Positions 1-8,925 are shown, counted from the stretch's first letter. The stretch is DNA of 64,000 bases from Bacteroidota bacterium (GCA_016718825.1 JADKCL010000012.1:124001-188000), one strand, 5' to 3'. Program-made: numbers and translations. Notes: a model not told the origin generated them from the sequence alone.

Positions 1-119
1 GGCATGCGGAAAAGCGATGGATTCCGAACGCAACAGGTGACGTGATGACCTTCTCCCAGCAATTTGCGCAAGAGGTGCTGGCCGATGTAGCCGGTGGCGC
101 CGGTAAGTAATACATTCAT
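1..119 (-). CDS. SDR-family NAD(P)-binding protein, 5' end only
   Basis: Only the first 39 or so residues lie in the window; the gene runs off the left edge. The protein starts MNVLLTGATGYIGQHLL, a Rossmann-fold dinucleotide-binding N-terminus with the TGATGYIG glycine motif of extended or atypical short-chain dehydrogenases such as NAD-dependent epimerases and YbjT/NmrA-like proteins. The ATG at 119 opens directly with the beta-strand, as is usual in this family. Substrate and subfamily cannot be told from the fragment. Confidence 0.8.
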   Translation of the reverse strand, partial: MNVLLTGATGYIGQHLLRKLLGEGHHVTCCVRNPSLFRM

Positions 120-222
120 TTGTAAGAATTTAAAAACAATCGACGCGTAAAAAAGGGTATCTCCAAAGATTCATCCGGGAAGCCGGAAATGGAGTTTTCC
201 TCCAACAAATTTACTCCCTATT

Positions 223-669
223 TCAGACAACAGGTGGTACCTTTTCCATCACAGTGAGCATACGCATTCCCACATAGGAGGTGAAAATCGTAACGCCAAG
301 GCCTTCCATCACCAAGAACACCGATGCGAAGGCCGGAGTCAAATAGCTCCCCATGATGGCGTTTTGATGAATGTAGACCATAAAATTGGGGTCAAGGAAT
401 TGTAGGTAAATGAATTGAAAGAAGGCAAAAGTGATGACAGCCCACATCGATGTACGAAATCCGACGGCAAACGTCTCGAGAAATTCAAACGGCGTTGCGT
501 TTCGTTGCCGGAAGGCGCGCATCGCCAGAAATGCAAATGTGCCATGGATCAGGATATTCAATCCCCTCAAATTGAGATTAGTATAAAGCCCCAAACCTTT
601 CATCGCGAAGAAAAAGGCGACAAAGCCCAGCAGCATATAGAGACCGTATTGAAGTTCTGTGCGTTTCAT
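223..669 (-). CDS. DUF4199-like integral membrane protein
   Basis: A 148-residue protein with about four hydrophobic segments (a first one close to the N-terminus, GLYMLLGFVAFFFAMKGLGL, then segments around residues 35-50, 70-90 and 115-135). Length, the charged start MKRTELQYG and the helix pattern fit the DUF4199 family of small Bacteroidota membrane proteins, whose role is unknown. I chose the ATG at 669; the frame is open to 750 but the extension has no ATG and looks non-coding. It lies between the SDR gene and mocA on the same strand with gaps of about 100 bp on each side, so cotranscription is uncertain. The family call rests on general resemblance. Confidence 0.65.
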   Translation of the reverse strand: MKRTELQYGLYMLLGFVAFFFAMKGLGLYTNLNLRGLNILIHGTFAFLAMRAFRQRNATPFEFLETFAVGFRTSMWAVITFAFFQFIYLQFLDPNFMVYIHQNAIMGSYLTPAFASVFLVMEGLGVTIFTSYVGMRMLTVMEKVPPVV

Positions 670-771
670 AAGACTAATTCTGTTTAACGTTTTATATACA
701 AACATTAAACAGAATGGGGCCGCGAATGTTTCGGGGAAAGCGAAATGCAACCTTCGTCTCGAAAAGGAAGT

Positions 772-1350
772 TCAGCGAATGTCCCCTGACGCATCCCAAT
801 CGATCATTGCTGTCGGCATATCGACGGTCAACAATTGATCGGCAGGCAAGTTGCGAATGACAGCACGCGCCCCTTGATCACCTGTCAAGCGCATCAGCAT
901 CGGGAAATATTTGCGTGGAAGGATCACCGGCGCACCCGGTTGGCCACCGTAAAAAGCTGCGACCACCTTGTCAGGCTCCTTTTCCGCTGCTTCTACCAAA
1001 GCGTAATAATGTTCCGCTTCCACAAACGGCTGATCGACCAGGGCAAACATCAAATGCGTCAGGTCCGGATAATGGGCTTCTACAAAGGAAACCGCACAGC
1101 GAATCGACGTCGCCATGCCCGACTGCCAATCCAAATTCTCGAGGATGTCGAGTTCATATCCTTGCAGATAAGGCAGAATTTCCCTCGAATGGCCACCCAA
1201 AATCACCGTCGTGGGAAAGCATCGGCAGGCCAGAAGCCGCTCTGCGACGATTTGAATCAGCTTTTTCCCTTGAAATTCGATCAATTGTTTGGGGAAACCC
1301 ATCCGCGAACTTCCACCCGCCGCCAGCAAAACGATTCCGACTTTGGTCAT
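772..1350 (-). CDS. mocA: MocA-like molybdenum cofactor cytidylyl/nucleotidyltransferase
   Basis: A 192-residue MobA-like NTP transferase. The N-terminal LAAGGSSRMGFPKQL is the nucleotide-binding signature LAAGxSxRMGxxK, followed by a core with ALVDQPF (the D of the metal-binding DxP site) and GQPGAPVILPRKYF. Family members transfer CMP or GMP to molybdopterin to make the dinucleotide cofactor; those beside XdhC and xanthine-dehydrogenase-type genes are usually MocA (cytidylyl). The start overlaps the xdhC stop by four bases (ATGA), which suggests translational coupling. It is the last gene of the hydroxylase operon, fitting a cofactor-maturation role. The choice of CMP over GMP is inferred from context only. 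Confidence 0.85.
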   Translation of the reverse strand: MTKVGIVLLAAGGSSRMGFPKQLIEFQGKKLIQIVAERLLACRCFPTTVILGGHSREILPYLQGYELDILENLDWQSGMATSIRCAVSFVEAHYPDLTHLMFALVDQPFVEAEHYYALVEAAEKEPDKVVAAFYGGQPGAPVILPRKYFPMLMRLTGDQGARAVIRNLPADQLLTVDMPTAMIDWDASGDIR

Positions 1351-2447
1351 GTTTGCAATTCTTTTCGGTCATGGATAAAGCCTTCGCGTTGCTTCAAAAA
1401 TCCAGCATTGCGTCTCGAAAACACGGCTTGAATCTCGGCCACAACGGCCACGGCGATTTCCAACGGCGTCTGCGCGCCAATGTCGAGCCCGATGGGCGCG
1501 TGAATCGCTTGATTGTCGTCCAAAACGCCGCCGAGCTCGGCATTCATGCGGTCAAAGCGCTTGCGTGGACCCAGCAAACCAATGTAGGCAACGTCGGTGC
1601 CCACCAATTCCTGCAAAATGGCCTTGTCGTAGCCGTAGTTGTGCGACATCAAGACCGCGGCGGTGAACCGATCGGGCTGCAATTCCTGCGCTGCCCGCTC
1701 GCGTTGAAGCTGCAAGACGCTTTCGGCCTCTGGAAACCGAATCGGCAGGGCCTTGGCCCCGCAATCGTCTGTCACTGTCACACGCCAACCCAGTTGCGCA
1801 GCCAATTGCACGAGCGGACGGGCGTCTTCGCCACCGCCAAAAACCAGCAGCCGGGTCGCAGGTGTCACGCATTCTACGAAAACTTGAATGGTAAACAGGC
1901 CGGAATGGAGGATTTGGATGCCAGGTTGAGCGAGCAACTCCTTTGCATCGCCCTCCGAAAAAATATCGGGATCATCGTCGGATGTGCCGAGGAAGCTCCA
2001 TCTCCCGTCAGCCATGGCGTTGACCACCAAATCCCGCGCAAACCAAGATTCTGATTTTCCCAGAAATGCCTGTTTCAATGCCTTCAATATCGGCAGAGCC
2101 TCGGTTCCCGCCATCGGTTCGATCCAGACCTCGATGATGCCGTTGCAACCCAAGCTTGCGCCCAAAATTTTGGCGTTTTCATCGGTTCGGGTATCGTAGG
2201 CAATCAGGCGCGGCTTGCCCAAACGCATGACCTCGCGCGCGATGCGCAAGGCATTGCCTTCGAGACATCCGCCGGAAATCGAACCGACCCAGTTGCCATT
2301 TTCCAAAATCAACATCCGCGCGCCGATGCGCCGATAAGCGGAACCCTCGACATCCACCACGGTCGCAAGCGCCATCTGCTCCAACGGCAATGCTGAAGCC
2401 TCAATCGCGGCCAGGATATTGGAAATTTCTTGATGCGATGCGCCCAT
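1347..2447 (-). CDS. xdhC: XdhC/CoxI-family molybdenum hydroxylase maturation protein
   Basis: A 366-residue XdhC/CoxI protein. The N-terminal XdhC_CoxI domain carries the motif VVDVEGSAYRRIGARMLI and the conserved GSISGGCLEG (around residues 55-65). A C-terminal Rossmann domain begins at RLLVFGGGEDARPLVQLAAQ and contains VLMSHNYGYDKAILQ and YIGLLGPRKR. Known family members bind the molybdopterin cofactor, help its sulfuration and insert it into xanthine-dehydrogenase-type enzymes. It sits 9 bp after the FAD subunit gene and overlaps mocA by 4 bp, so it clearly belongs to this operon. It should act in the cytoplasm. Confidence 0.92.
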   Translation of the reverse strand: MGASHQEISNILAAIEASALPLEQMALATVVDVEGSAYRRIGARMLILENGNWVGSISGGCLEGNALRIAREVMRLGKPRLIAYDTRTDENAKILGASLGCNGIIEVWIEPMAGTEALPILKALKQAFLGKSESWFARDLVVNAMADGRWSFLGTSDDDPDIFSEGDAKELLAQPGIQILHSGLFTIQVFVECVTPATRLLVFGGGEDARPLVQLAAQLGWRVTVTDDCGAKALPIRFPEAESVLQLQRERAAQELQPDRFTAAVLMSHNYGYDKAILQELVGTDVAYIGLLGPRKRFDRMNAELGGVLDDNQAIHAPIGLDIGAQTPLEIAVAVVAEIQAVFSRRNAGFLKQREGFIHDRKELQT

Positions 2448-2456
2448 GGTGACAGC

Positions 2457-3413
2457 TCAATCCTCGCCCTCCAAGGAGATAAATGCGAATTCTATGGTTT
2501 CAGCCACCGTTCTTGCCACAAGTTCGACCTTGTATTGGGTTCCCGGCAACGGATTTGCACCCTCCACAGCGAGGCGACCGGCTGCATCGTAAACGGCGCG
2601 ACGCGCACTGCGGCCGCTGAGATAAGCCTCGACTTTGCCCAAGCGCAAGGGCACATTGGCAACGCCGCCGATCACAACACGCACATTTGCCATCGCAATG
2701 GGTTTTGTTGCGTTGCCGATCACAAATACCTCGACCAATGGCCATTCAGCGCGTGCGCGGCTGATGGTCCGGGAATAGGCGGACAATTCGTCGGGGAATG
2801 GGACTGGCAAATGGACAAAGGTCAGCATTTCATGGGCGGCTAACAGATGGTCGGCAGCCGCTTGTTTGCCGTCACCGTAAAGGGCGGCAACGCTCCGGCG
2901 TCCTGCTCCGTCGACGGTGATTTCGGCATCATAGGCCATCAAAACCATGCCCAAGGTGCTTGGATGCGGTGCCACACAAGGCCCAAGATCAAAGCAAACA
3001 CCATATTGATGGTTGCCTTCGCGCATGGGGCAGGAATTGCCGCCTTTTTTGAAGCAGGTGAATCCCTCGTGGCGATAATACCAGCAACGGCTGCGTTGCA
3101 GCAAGGATCCGCCGATGCTCGCCGCCCGCCGAATCTGCGGATTCGCCAATTCACCAGCTGCTTTCGCCAATCCAGGATAATGCTTTTGAATGACAGGGCT
3201 CTTGGCAACTTGGTCGATGGTTACGAAAGCGCCGATCGTGCACGTACCGTCATCGTTCATCACAATTTGATCCAGTCCAGGAATCCGCGAAATGTCAACA
3301 ATGTCGCCCGAGGTCACGTGGTGCCGAAGGCGGTCCATCAAGTCCGTTCCACCTGCGCGGAATTCGCCGTTTGCAATTTTTGCGGCGGCAATGGTCGTTG
3401 CGATTGTGCTCAT
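2457..3413 (-). CDS. Xanthine dehydrogenase-family FAD-binding subunit
   Basis: A 318-residue FAD-binding subunit of a molybdenum hydroxylase (FAD_binding_5 followed by CO_deh_flav_C). The N-terminal part has FRAGGTDLMDRLRHH, the AGGTDL FAD pyrophosphate loop. The middle has ANPQIRRAASIGGSLLQRSRCWYYR, the second flavin loop. Cysteines at CFKKGGNSCPMREG resemble those of 4-hydroxybenzoyl-CoA reductase-like or aldehyde oxidoreductase-like members. The C-terminal domain includes a conserved RVVIGGVANVPLRL stretch. The subunit passes electrons from the Fe-S clusters to FAD. It starts one base after the end of the fused Fe-S/Mo subunit gene. The substrate is unknown. Confidence 0.9.
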   Translation of the reverse strand: MSTIATTIAAAKIANGEFRAGGTDLMDRLRHHVTSGDIVDISRIPGLDQIVMNDDGTCTIGAFVTIDQVAKSPVIQKHYPGLAKAAGELANPQIRRAASIGGSLLQRSRCWYYRHEGFTCFKKGGNSCPMREGNHQYGVCFDLGPCVAPHPSTLGMVLMAYDAEITVDGAGRRSVAALYGDGKQAAADHLLAAHEMLTFVHLPVPFPDELSAYSRTISRARAEWPLVEVFVIGNATKPIAMANVRVVIGGVANVPLRLGKVEAYLSGRSARRAVYDAAGRLAVEGANPLPGTQYKVELVARTVAETIEFAFISLEGED

Positions 3414-3414
3414 A

Positions 3415-6114
3415 TCAGTTTCCCTCCCCTCCTTGAACGGTTTTCAGTCCCGCCAACAAACGTTCCGGCGTGATCGGTGCGACGAGCGGACGGTAGCCTG
3501 TCGCGTTAAAAATCGCGTTGGCAACGGCGCCTGCGACGGGGGTGGTACACAATTCGGCGAGCCCGATTCCCTTTTGTTTGACCATTTCAAAACCCTCCTC
3601 GATAAAGTCAATGCTGATGGGTGGAATGTCTCCCATGCCCGGCAAACGGTAATCTTCCAATCCGCGGGAAAGCAGCTTGCCTGTTTTGCTGCAGACGGCA
3701 CGGTCTTCGTACAAAACGTGGCCGATTCCCTGAATGACACCCCCTTGGCATTGGCTTTCCGCAAGCGGACGCACGTGCACCTTGCCGACGCGCATGGCGC
3801 CGTTGACCTCGGTCACACGGGTTTTGCCGAGCCATGTATCGACTTCGACAGCAATCACATACACGCCATAAGCGCGATTTTGTCCCAATTCCATTCCTTC
3901 GGGCAGCGGCAACATTCCCATAGGATTGAAGCCGTCGTTGTGCCCACGGGTCGCCTTTTCGCGTATGAAGTCAATTTTGGAAAAGGCATCAAACCACGAC
4001 ATTGTCCCTGCCGCATGCACGATTCCCGTGAGACCTGCCTTTGCATCGACCAAGGATTCACTTTTGGAAACCTGCTTCAGGATCGTGTCACGGAGTTTTT
4101 CTGCGGCTTCGAATGCGGCGGGGTAAATCGTCGCGGTGGTGCGGCTTCCGCCGGAGGTTGGTCCGATGGGAAGGTTATTTTTTCCGATTTCGACGTTGAC
4201 AGCATTCGCAGCTATGCCAAAAACATCCGCGACAGCCTTGGACAACACCGACCTTGCACCTTGGCCCATGTCTTGAACTGCATTTCGAATGGTAATTCCG
4301 GCGGGAGTGGCTTCAATTTCGACCTCGGCGGGTGGCATATAGATGTGCATCCATCCGCCGAAGGAAACACCAACTCCGGTTCGGTAACGACCGCCTTGGG
4401 AACCCACAGGTTTGCGACGATTCCAAATCGACAATTTCTCCACCCAATCAAAGAGCTGCAAATACCCCTCATGCTTTTCCCATTTGCGGCGAAGGGCGAT
4501 CGGATCCATTTTCATTTGATGCGCCATGTGGTCAATCGATTGTTCCAAGGCAAAACATGCGGCAGGTCCGCCCGGCCCCCGGAAGGCCGCGCCGGGTTGG
4601 AAATTGGTCAACACATCGTAATCAAGCAGAGACTTGGCGATGCCCGTGTAGCCCAAGCCGGAAATGTCGGCCACATTGGAGCCGATTGCAAAACCCGAAT
4701 TGCCGTAAGCCGTCATCGTATAGGCGGCGTTACTCCCGTCTTCCTCCGCGGTCAAAACCACTTCTATTTCGGCAGAGGGACGGTAACCCGTCTCACTGAA
4801 TTCCTCAGCACGGTCGTAAATCACCGCGACCGGCCACTTGGCTGCGCGGGACAATTCGATGGCGGTTTTGATGGCCGTGTACATGGTAAGCTTGGAGCCG
4901 AATCCCCCGCCGACATATTCTGCGAAGACTTGGACGTCGTCTTCCTTGAGTTCGTAGCGCTCCGCGATTGCCTTTCCAAGTGCGTGAACTCCTTGTGTGG
5001 AGGCGTAAACGGTGAGCTTGCCGTCTGCTTTCCAATCTGCCACCGCACAATGCGGTTCAAAGGTCGTATGGAATTGCGTGGGTGTCTGGAAAGTCGCTGC
5101 AAAATGGGTCGCAAGCTTGGGATCGGATTTTTCAGTGAGGCGTTGTGCCTTGCCTTTGTCGGAGGAGGAGAGGCTGAGCAGCGTCTTGCGGACGTTCCCC
5201 TCCCAACTTCCGGGAAATGGCGGGGCTTCGGAAGCAGCAGCGATCTCCTTTTTGTCTCCGGAAAATAGCGGAACCGCATCCGGTTTCATGGATTCGCGGA
5301 TTTCAAGAACAAATGGAAGTGGCTCGTATTCAACGACAATTGCTTGCAAAGCGGCGTAGGCAATCGCTTCAGTTGTAGCAGCGAGGGCCACAAGGGGTTC
5401 GCCCTCGTAACGGGTGATTTCGTCTTGCTTCAAGCGCAAAACGGCCTTGACTCCATCCATTTTTTCTGCAGCAAGGGAGTCGATGCGCAGAATCTTACCA
5501 TGCGGGATGGTCGAGCGCAGGATTACCCCCACCAATTGCCCGGGAAGCTGAATGTCAGCGGTGTATTGGGCGAATCCCGTGACCTTTTGCCGGCCATCGT
5601 TGCGGAGAAATTCCGGGATTTCAGGCCCGTCAAATTTGCCTTCGCAGGCGTCCATCATGGCCTGAAAAATGCCTTGGTAGGCACCACAGCGGCAATAATG
5701 GCCTGCCATGGCGGCAGCAATCTCGTCGCGTTCGGGTCGCTGCCCTTTGTGTTTGGCCTGCCAATCGTTGTAGAATGCGATGCCCTCGTTGATGAAACCG
5801 GGGGTGCAAAATCCGCATTGCAGCGCATCGTGGGCGAGGAAGGCCTTTTGGACAGGGTGTGCATCGCCCTGTGTCGCATGGCTTTCGATGGTGTCGATTC
5901 GTTTGCCTTCCATGTGCAAGGCAGGCATGATGCAGCTGCAACGCGCCTCGCCATCGACGAGGATCGTACATGCACCGCAGGCGCCCGAACCGCAAACGAG
6001 CTTCGTCCCGGTGAATCCAGCCTGTTGGCGGATCACTTCGAGGGCCGTTGTTTCAATTTCGGCTCCAAATGTTCGTGTCTCCCCGTTGAAGGTGGTGGTG
6101 ATGCTGTATGCCAT
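3415..6114 (-). CDS. Molybdenum hydroxylase, fused [2Fe-2S] and molybdopterin-binding subunit
   Basis: An 899-residue fusion. Residues 1-75 or so are a plant-type ferredoxin domain with CGSGACGACTIL; a second 2Fe-2S helical domain follows with QCGFCTPG and CRCGAYQGI (about 95-150). Next come an a/b hammerhead domain (about 165-260) and the large molybdopterin-binding region with GGGFGSK, FRGPGGPA and a SGGSRTT loop. The two modules are usually separate subunits, so the fusion is notable. No Tat signal is present, so the complex may be cytoplasmic or hitch-hike. I chose the ATG at 6114 (MAYSITTTFNGE) because homologs begin just before this strand; an in-frame GTG at 6141 would overlap the upstream gene. 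The substrate (a purine, aldehyde or other heterocycle) cannot be assigned. Confidence 0.92.
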   Translation of the reverse strand: MAYSITTTFNGETRTFGAEIETTALEVIRQQAGFTGTKLVCGSGACGACTILVDGEARCSCIMPALHMEGKRIDTIESHATQGDAHPVQKAFLAHDALQCGFCTPGFINEGIAFYNDWQAKHKGQRPERDEIAAAMAGHYCRCGAYQGIFQAMMDACEGKFDGPEIPEFLRNDGRQKVTGFAQYTADIQLPGQLVGVILRSTIPHGKILRIDSLAAEKMDGVKAVLRLKQDEITRYEGEPLVALAATTEAIAYAALQAIVVEYEPLPFVLEIRESMKPDAVPLFSGDKKEIAAASEAPPFPGSWEGNVRKTLLSLSSSDKGKAQRLTEKSDPKLATHFAATFQTPTQFHTTFEPHCAVADWKADGKLTVYASTQGVHALGKAIAERYELKEDDVQVFAEYVGGGFGSKLTMYTAIKTAIELSRAAKWPVAVIYDRAEEFSETGYRPSAEIEVVLTAEEDGSNAAYTMTAYGNSGFAIGSNVADISGLGYTGIAKSLLDYDVLTNFQPGAAFRGPGGPAACFALEQSIDHMAHQMKMDPIALRRKWEKHEGYLQLFDWVEKLSIWNRRKPVGSQGGRYRTGVGVSFGGWMHIYMPPAEVEIEATPAGITIRNAVQDMGQGARSVLSKAVADVFGIAANAVNVEIGKNNLPIGPTSGGSRTTATIYPAAFEAAEKLRDTILKQVSKSESLVDAKAGLTGIVHAAGTMSWFDAFSKIDFIREKATRGHNDGFNPMGMLPLPEGMELGQNRAYGVYVIAVEVDTWLGKTRVTEVNGAMRVGKVHVRPLAESQCQGGVIQGIGHVLYEDRAVCSKTGKLLSRGLEDYRLPGMGDIPPISIDFIEEGFEMVKQKGIGLAELCTTPVAGAVANAIFNATGYRPLVAPITPERLLAGLKTVQGGEGN

Positions 6115-6118
6115 GAGA

Positions 6119-6652
6119 TTATTGATGAAGGAGAATGTCACAGAAAAGCGAATTCGGACCGTTTACAGGCAAATCCAGGCGTTGGCCATAGCGGAGCATG
6201 GCAGCATTCAGCCCCGCTTCCACCGACGCATCACTGGAATCATGTGCCACCACGGTTTCTTTGGAGAAATTCGCAGCAAGCCAATGGTTGCGTTCCATTT
6301 GCAAGGGCCGTTTTTCGTCGAAAACCAGCTGCATTTGCGCCCGAATTTCGTCTTGGGAAAACCGGGGAATGACCAATTTTCGCCAGCCGAACGGGGTACA
6401 AATCCGCATGCCGAGCAAGTCAGATTCAAGCAAACTCGTCGCGGCAAAATCTTCTGAATGGCCGAAAACTTCGCAAGGACCGACGGTCGCGTCCGCATAA
6501 GTGGCACCACAAGCCTGCGCGTGGGCAACAGCAAATTTCACCGCGTCTTCCGCTTTCCACTGCTCCGTCCATGCCGAAGCCAGCAAGGTCGGGACAAGGA
6601 AGGCAGCACCTGCGCCCAATCCGGTGAGTTTGAAAAAATCCCTTCTGTTCAT
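6119..6652 (-). CDS. Tat-signal protein resembling an isolated TldD/PmbA N-terminal domain
   Basis: A 177-residue protein starting MNRRDFFKLTGLGAGAAFLV, a clear twin-arginine signal (RRDFFK) with a hydrophobic core, so it is probably exported folded. The rest (AQACGATYADATVG, then ESDLLGMRICTPFGWRKLV and FSQDEI) resembles the N-terminal domain of TldD/PmbA proteins (GADYAD, then GVRV and a W-G-F segment). The C-terminal HExxxH metalloprotease half of that family is absent. It lies 4 bp upstream of the hydroxylase operon and may head it. It could be a truncated gene or a dedicated small partner. The frame is open upstream to 6697, but the Tat signal fixes the start. Confidence 0.6.
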   Translation of the reverse strand: MNRRDFFKLTGLGAGAAFLVPTLLASAWTEQWKAEDAVKFAVAHAQACGATYADATVGPCEVFGHSEDFAATSLLESDLLGMRICTPFGWRKLVIPRFSQDEIRAQMQLVFDEKRPLQMERNHWLAANFSKETVVAHDSSDASVEAGLNAAMLRYGQRLDLPVNGPNSLFCDILLHQ

Positions 6653-7103
6653 TGCAAACTGTCTTTTCTCCTTGTCCATTGAATTGACGCACCCCATCTG
6701 CCTCGTCTTGCTTCAATCAATAGGCAATGTACACGATTTGTAGTTCAGCGGCTTGGAAATTCAAGCCCACCACGGCAATGCAAACGCAAATTATATGATC
6801 TGCTACAAGCAAATTTTCCTTCCGACAACATTCCAAGACATCCACTTACATGGCATGAATGCTTTTGGATACGTAATTCGTACCGCAAGTTGATTTTACG
6901 AACGTCCCCGAAACCGCGAATATTGGTCATTCTCAAGAATTGAACTTCTCAGCCCAATGAAAACAGCATTTAAGATTACCCGCACAACATTGACGCATAT
7001 TCGCCCTCCACGGGGCAATGAAATGAAGCTGCATGCCTGCTAGGACCTGCAAGGAACAAGGCTTTGAGGGCAAGCAGCGCATGATGATGGACATCCAAAA
7101 TTG
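6653..7103. other. Intergenic stretch without recognisable gene
   Basis: About 450 bases between the hydroxylase operon and the terminator beside the tRNA. It must hold the promoter of the minus-strand operon, but I could not identify a convincing box. Open frames here are short and have no protein-like composition. Confidence 0.5.
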
Positions 7104-7130
7104 AAAAAGTCGGCCACTGCCGACTTTTTT
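7104..7130 (-). terminator. Hairpin terminator downstream of tRNA-Arg
   Basis: A perfect 11-bp stem, AAAAAGTCGGC (7104-7114) with GCCGACTTTTT (7119-7129) around a CACT loop. It begins 3 bases past the tRNA 3' end on the minus strand and gives a U-run in that direction. It would also work on the plus strand, where the stem ends in a longer T-run. Confidence 0.8.
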
Positions 7131-7132
7131 TG

Positions 7133-7204
7133 TAGCCCCGCCAAGGATCGAACTTGGATCTGGTATTTAGGAAACACCTGTTCTATCCATTGAACTACAG
7201 GGCC
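7133..7204 (-). tRNA. tRNA-Arg (anticodon CCU)
   Basis: A 72-nt cloverleaf. Read on the minus strand, the acceptor arm is GGCCCTG with CGGGGCT (two G-U pairs) and discriminator A; the D arm is GTTC with GAAC; the anticodon stem is GGTGT with ATACC around loop TTCCTAA, giving anticodon CCT. The T arm is CCAAG, loop TTCGATC, then CTTGG. CCA is not encoded. It should read AGG arginine codons. Confidence 0.95.
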
Positions 7205-7430
7205 ATTTTGGATAGTGGCTGCAAATTTGCACACATTTCGGCCTACTGCCAAACCATTCAGTGGGAAATTTTGGCTGTTGCGGGGGTGGTTGCGGCAGTT
7301 GCGGAGGCACGCAGGCCTTGCAAGAAGCTGAGGCTCGGCGGACAAACCTACTGAAAGTCAAGCCACTTCATGACACAGATCACAAACATCCCACTTTTTT
7401 CTTCCGAATTTTGATCAAAGAACCATTTGT

Positions 7431-8816
7431 ATGAGAAAGATCTACATTTTGTTGCTTGTTGTTGCGACCTGCTTCGGCTCGACATTTGGTCAGGCTGTAC
7501 CCAACCCCAGTTTTGAGCTATGGGACGTCGATACGACTGAGATTCCCGCTACATGGTTCAATTCCAATCTGTATGCTCAAATGTTTTTTGGCGCTCCGAA
7601 TGTGACCAAAAGCACTGACGCACATGGTGGCCAATATGCCATCCGCCTGGAAACCTTTGCCAACGCCAACGATTCACTGTTTGCATACATCGCAAATTGC
7701 CCAGGCGATCCCAATTCGGGGGAAGGTGGCGTACCCTACAATCAACAACCCACAGCAATGACTGGCTGGGTAAAGTATGATTTGGTACCGGGAGACACTT
7801 CGATCATCATCGTGCTTTTCAAAAGCGGAGGAATTGTGCTCTCAACGGACTATTACTGGTTTACAGGGACTGCGAATACCTATACCTCCTTTCAAATGCC
7901 GCTGACCCTGAGTGCAATGCCAGATTCGGTAATCATTGCTGTCGGATCGAGCCTCGCAGATGGTCCAGGCCTTGCGGACGGAAGCTGGATCTTGCTGGAC
8001 GACCTTGCATTTGACTCGCCCAATCCGATCCCGAATGGCGATTTTGAAACTTGGAGCACCTCCGTTCGCACGGAGCCGATCGGTTGGAGTTCGCCTGATA
8101 TGTATGGCGATACTGCAGAAGTGGTGACCCGCACGACGGATGCCATTACGGGTCAGTTTGCGGCAAGCATTGAAACCCAAGCCATCTTTGGCGGGCAAGA
8201 TACCATGGGATACATGACCTCGGGGGTCTTCAGCGGCGGCAATCAGGCTGGCGGACAGCCCTACAGCCTGACGACGGATACGCTCTGCGGCTATTACAAG
8301 TACAATGGCGTTGGATCTGACAGCGCCATCATCGGGGCCGTTTTCTTCCAAGGCGGGATTCTGACCAATGTCGCTGCGATCGTGCTCAATGATCAGGCAT
8401 CCTACACCTATTTTGAGATTCCCTTCCAATTGCCCTCCGCTCCAGACACCGTGAGGATCGACCTGTGGTCCTCGCATCCGAACGGAAATCCGCAGCCGGG
8501 CAGCGTTTTGATCGTCGATTCGCTCCGGTTCAAATCAGATCCGCTGGCAGGGCTACCCAATCCGGCGCAAAGCATGCAATGGACTGCATTCCCCAATCCG
8601 GCAAGCGATGTGCTGTGGATCGAGGCGGTCGCTGAGCACGCGGAGACTTGCACATTGCAAGCATTTTCCATCACCGGCCAGAAGATCCGGGAGCAGGAAA
8701 TGCAGGTTGGTCCGGGCTTGAACCGTATTCCCATGGACATTCAAAGTTTGCCGACAGGCCTGTATGTGATCCGGATCAAAGGGTTTGCATCGGCCATCAA
8801 GGTGCTGGTCGAATAA
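7431..8816 (+). CDS. Secreted two-module protein with T9SS type A sorting domain
   Basis: A 461-residue exported protein. Residues 1-21 form a signal peptide (MRKIYILLLVVATCFGSTFG). Two homologous modules follow, one opening VPNPSFELWD (about 22-200) and one opening IPNGDFETW (about 203-375). Each has a jelly-roll-like pattern with a closing ILLDDLAFD or LIVDSLRFK strand, as in carbohydrate-binding-like or PCMD-type secreted domains of Bacteroidota. The C-terminal 75 residues (WTAFPNPASDVLWIE to GLYVIRIKG) are a T9SS sorting tail, which predicts secretion or surface attachment. The gene at 35402 encodes a one-module relative. No enzyme motif is visible and the ligand is unknown. Confidence 0.85.
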   Translation: MRKIYILLLVVATCFGSTFGQAVPNPSFELWDVDTTEIPATWFNSNLYAQMFFGAPNVTKSTDAHGGQYAIRLETFANANDSLFAYIANCPGDPNSGEGGVPYNQQPTAMTGWVKYDLVPGDTSIIIVLFKSGGIVLSTDYYWFTGTANTYTSFQMPLTLSAMPDSVIIAVGSSLADGPGLADGSWILLDDLAFDSPNPIPNGDFETWSTSVRTEPIGWSSPDMYGDTAEVVTRTTDAITGQFAASIETQAIFGGQDTMGYMTSGVFSGGNQAGGQPYSLTTDTLCGYYKYNGVGSDSAIIGAVFFQGGILTNVAAIVLNDQASYTYFEIPFQLPSAPDTVRIDLWSSHPNGNPQPGSVLIVDSLRFKSDPLAGLPNPAQSMQWTAFPNPASDVLWIEAVAEHAETCTLQAFSITGQKIREQEMQVGPGLNRIPMDIQSLPTGLYVIRIKGFASAIKVLVE

Positions 8817-8837
8817 AAGAATAAGTTGAAGAAGTTG

Positions 8838-8873
8838 GCCAAAAGGCGCGGTCGCAAGGTTGCGCCTTTTTGG
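8838..8873 (+). terminator. Rho-independent terminator after the two-module T9SS gene
   Basis: Inverted repeat GCCAAAAGGCGC with GCGCCTTTTTGGC around a loop of about 12 nt, with a T-run inside the 3' arm. It begins about 20 bases after the stop codon at 8816. Confidence 0.8.
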
Positions 8874-8911
8874 CATTGGGAAAGAGGGCTGGAAAAACGC
8901 TTCGAATTTCG

Positions 8912-8920
8912 TCTAAATTT
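8912..8920 (+). promoter_or_regulatory. Bacteroidota -7 box of the ankyrin/TPR gene
   Basis: CTAAATTTG contains TAAATTTG, which matches the phylum consensus TAnnTTTG, six bases before the ATG at 8926. This would give a very short leader, which is common in this phylum. I could not fix a matching -33 element. Confidence 0.45.
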
Positions 8921-8925
8921 GCAGC

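Noticed and set aside
3292..5268. A 658-codon open frame on the plus strand
   Set aside because: It is antisense to the Fe-S/Mo subunit and FAD subunit genes, with no domain and biased composition; the minus strand encodes a clear enzyme.
6653..7103. Molybdenum-cofactor riboswitch upstream of the hydroxylase operon
   Set aside because: I found no matching conserved structure in the leader.
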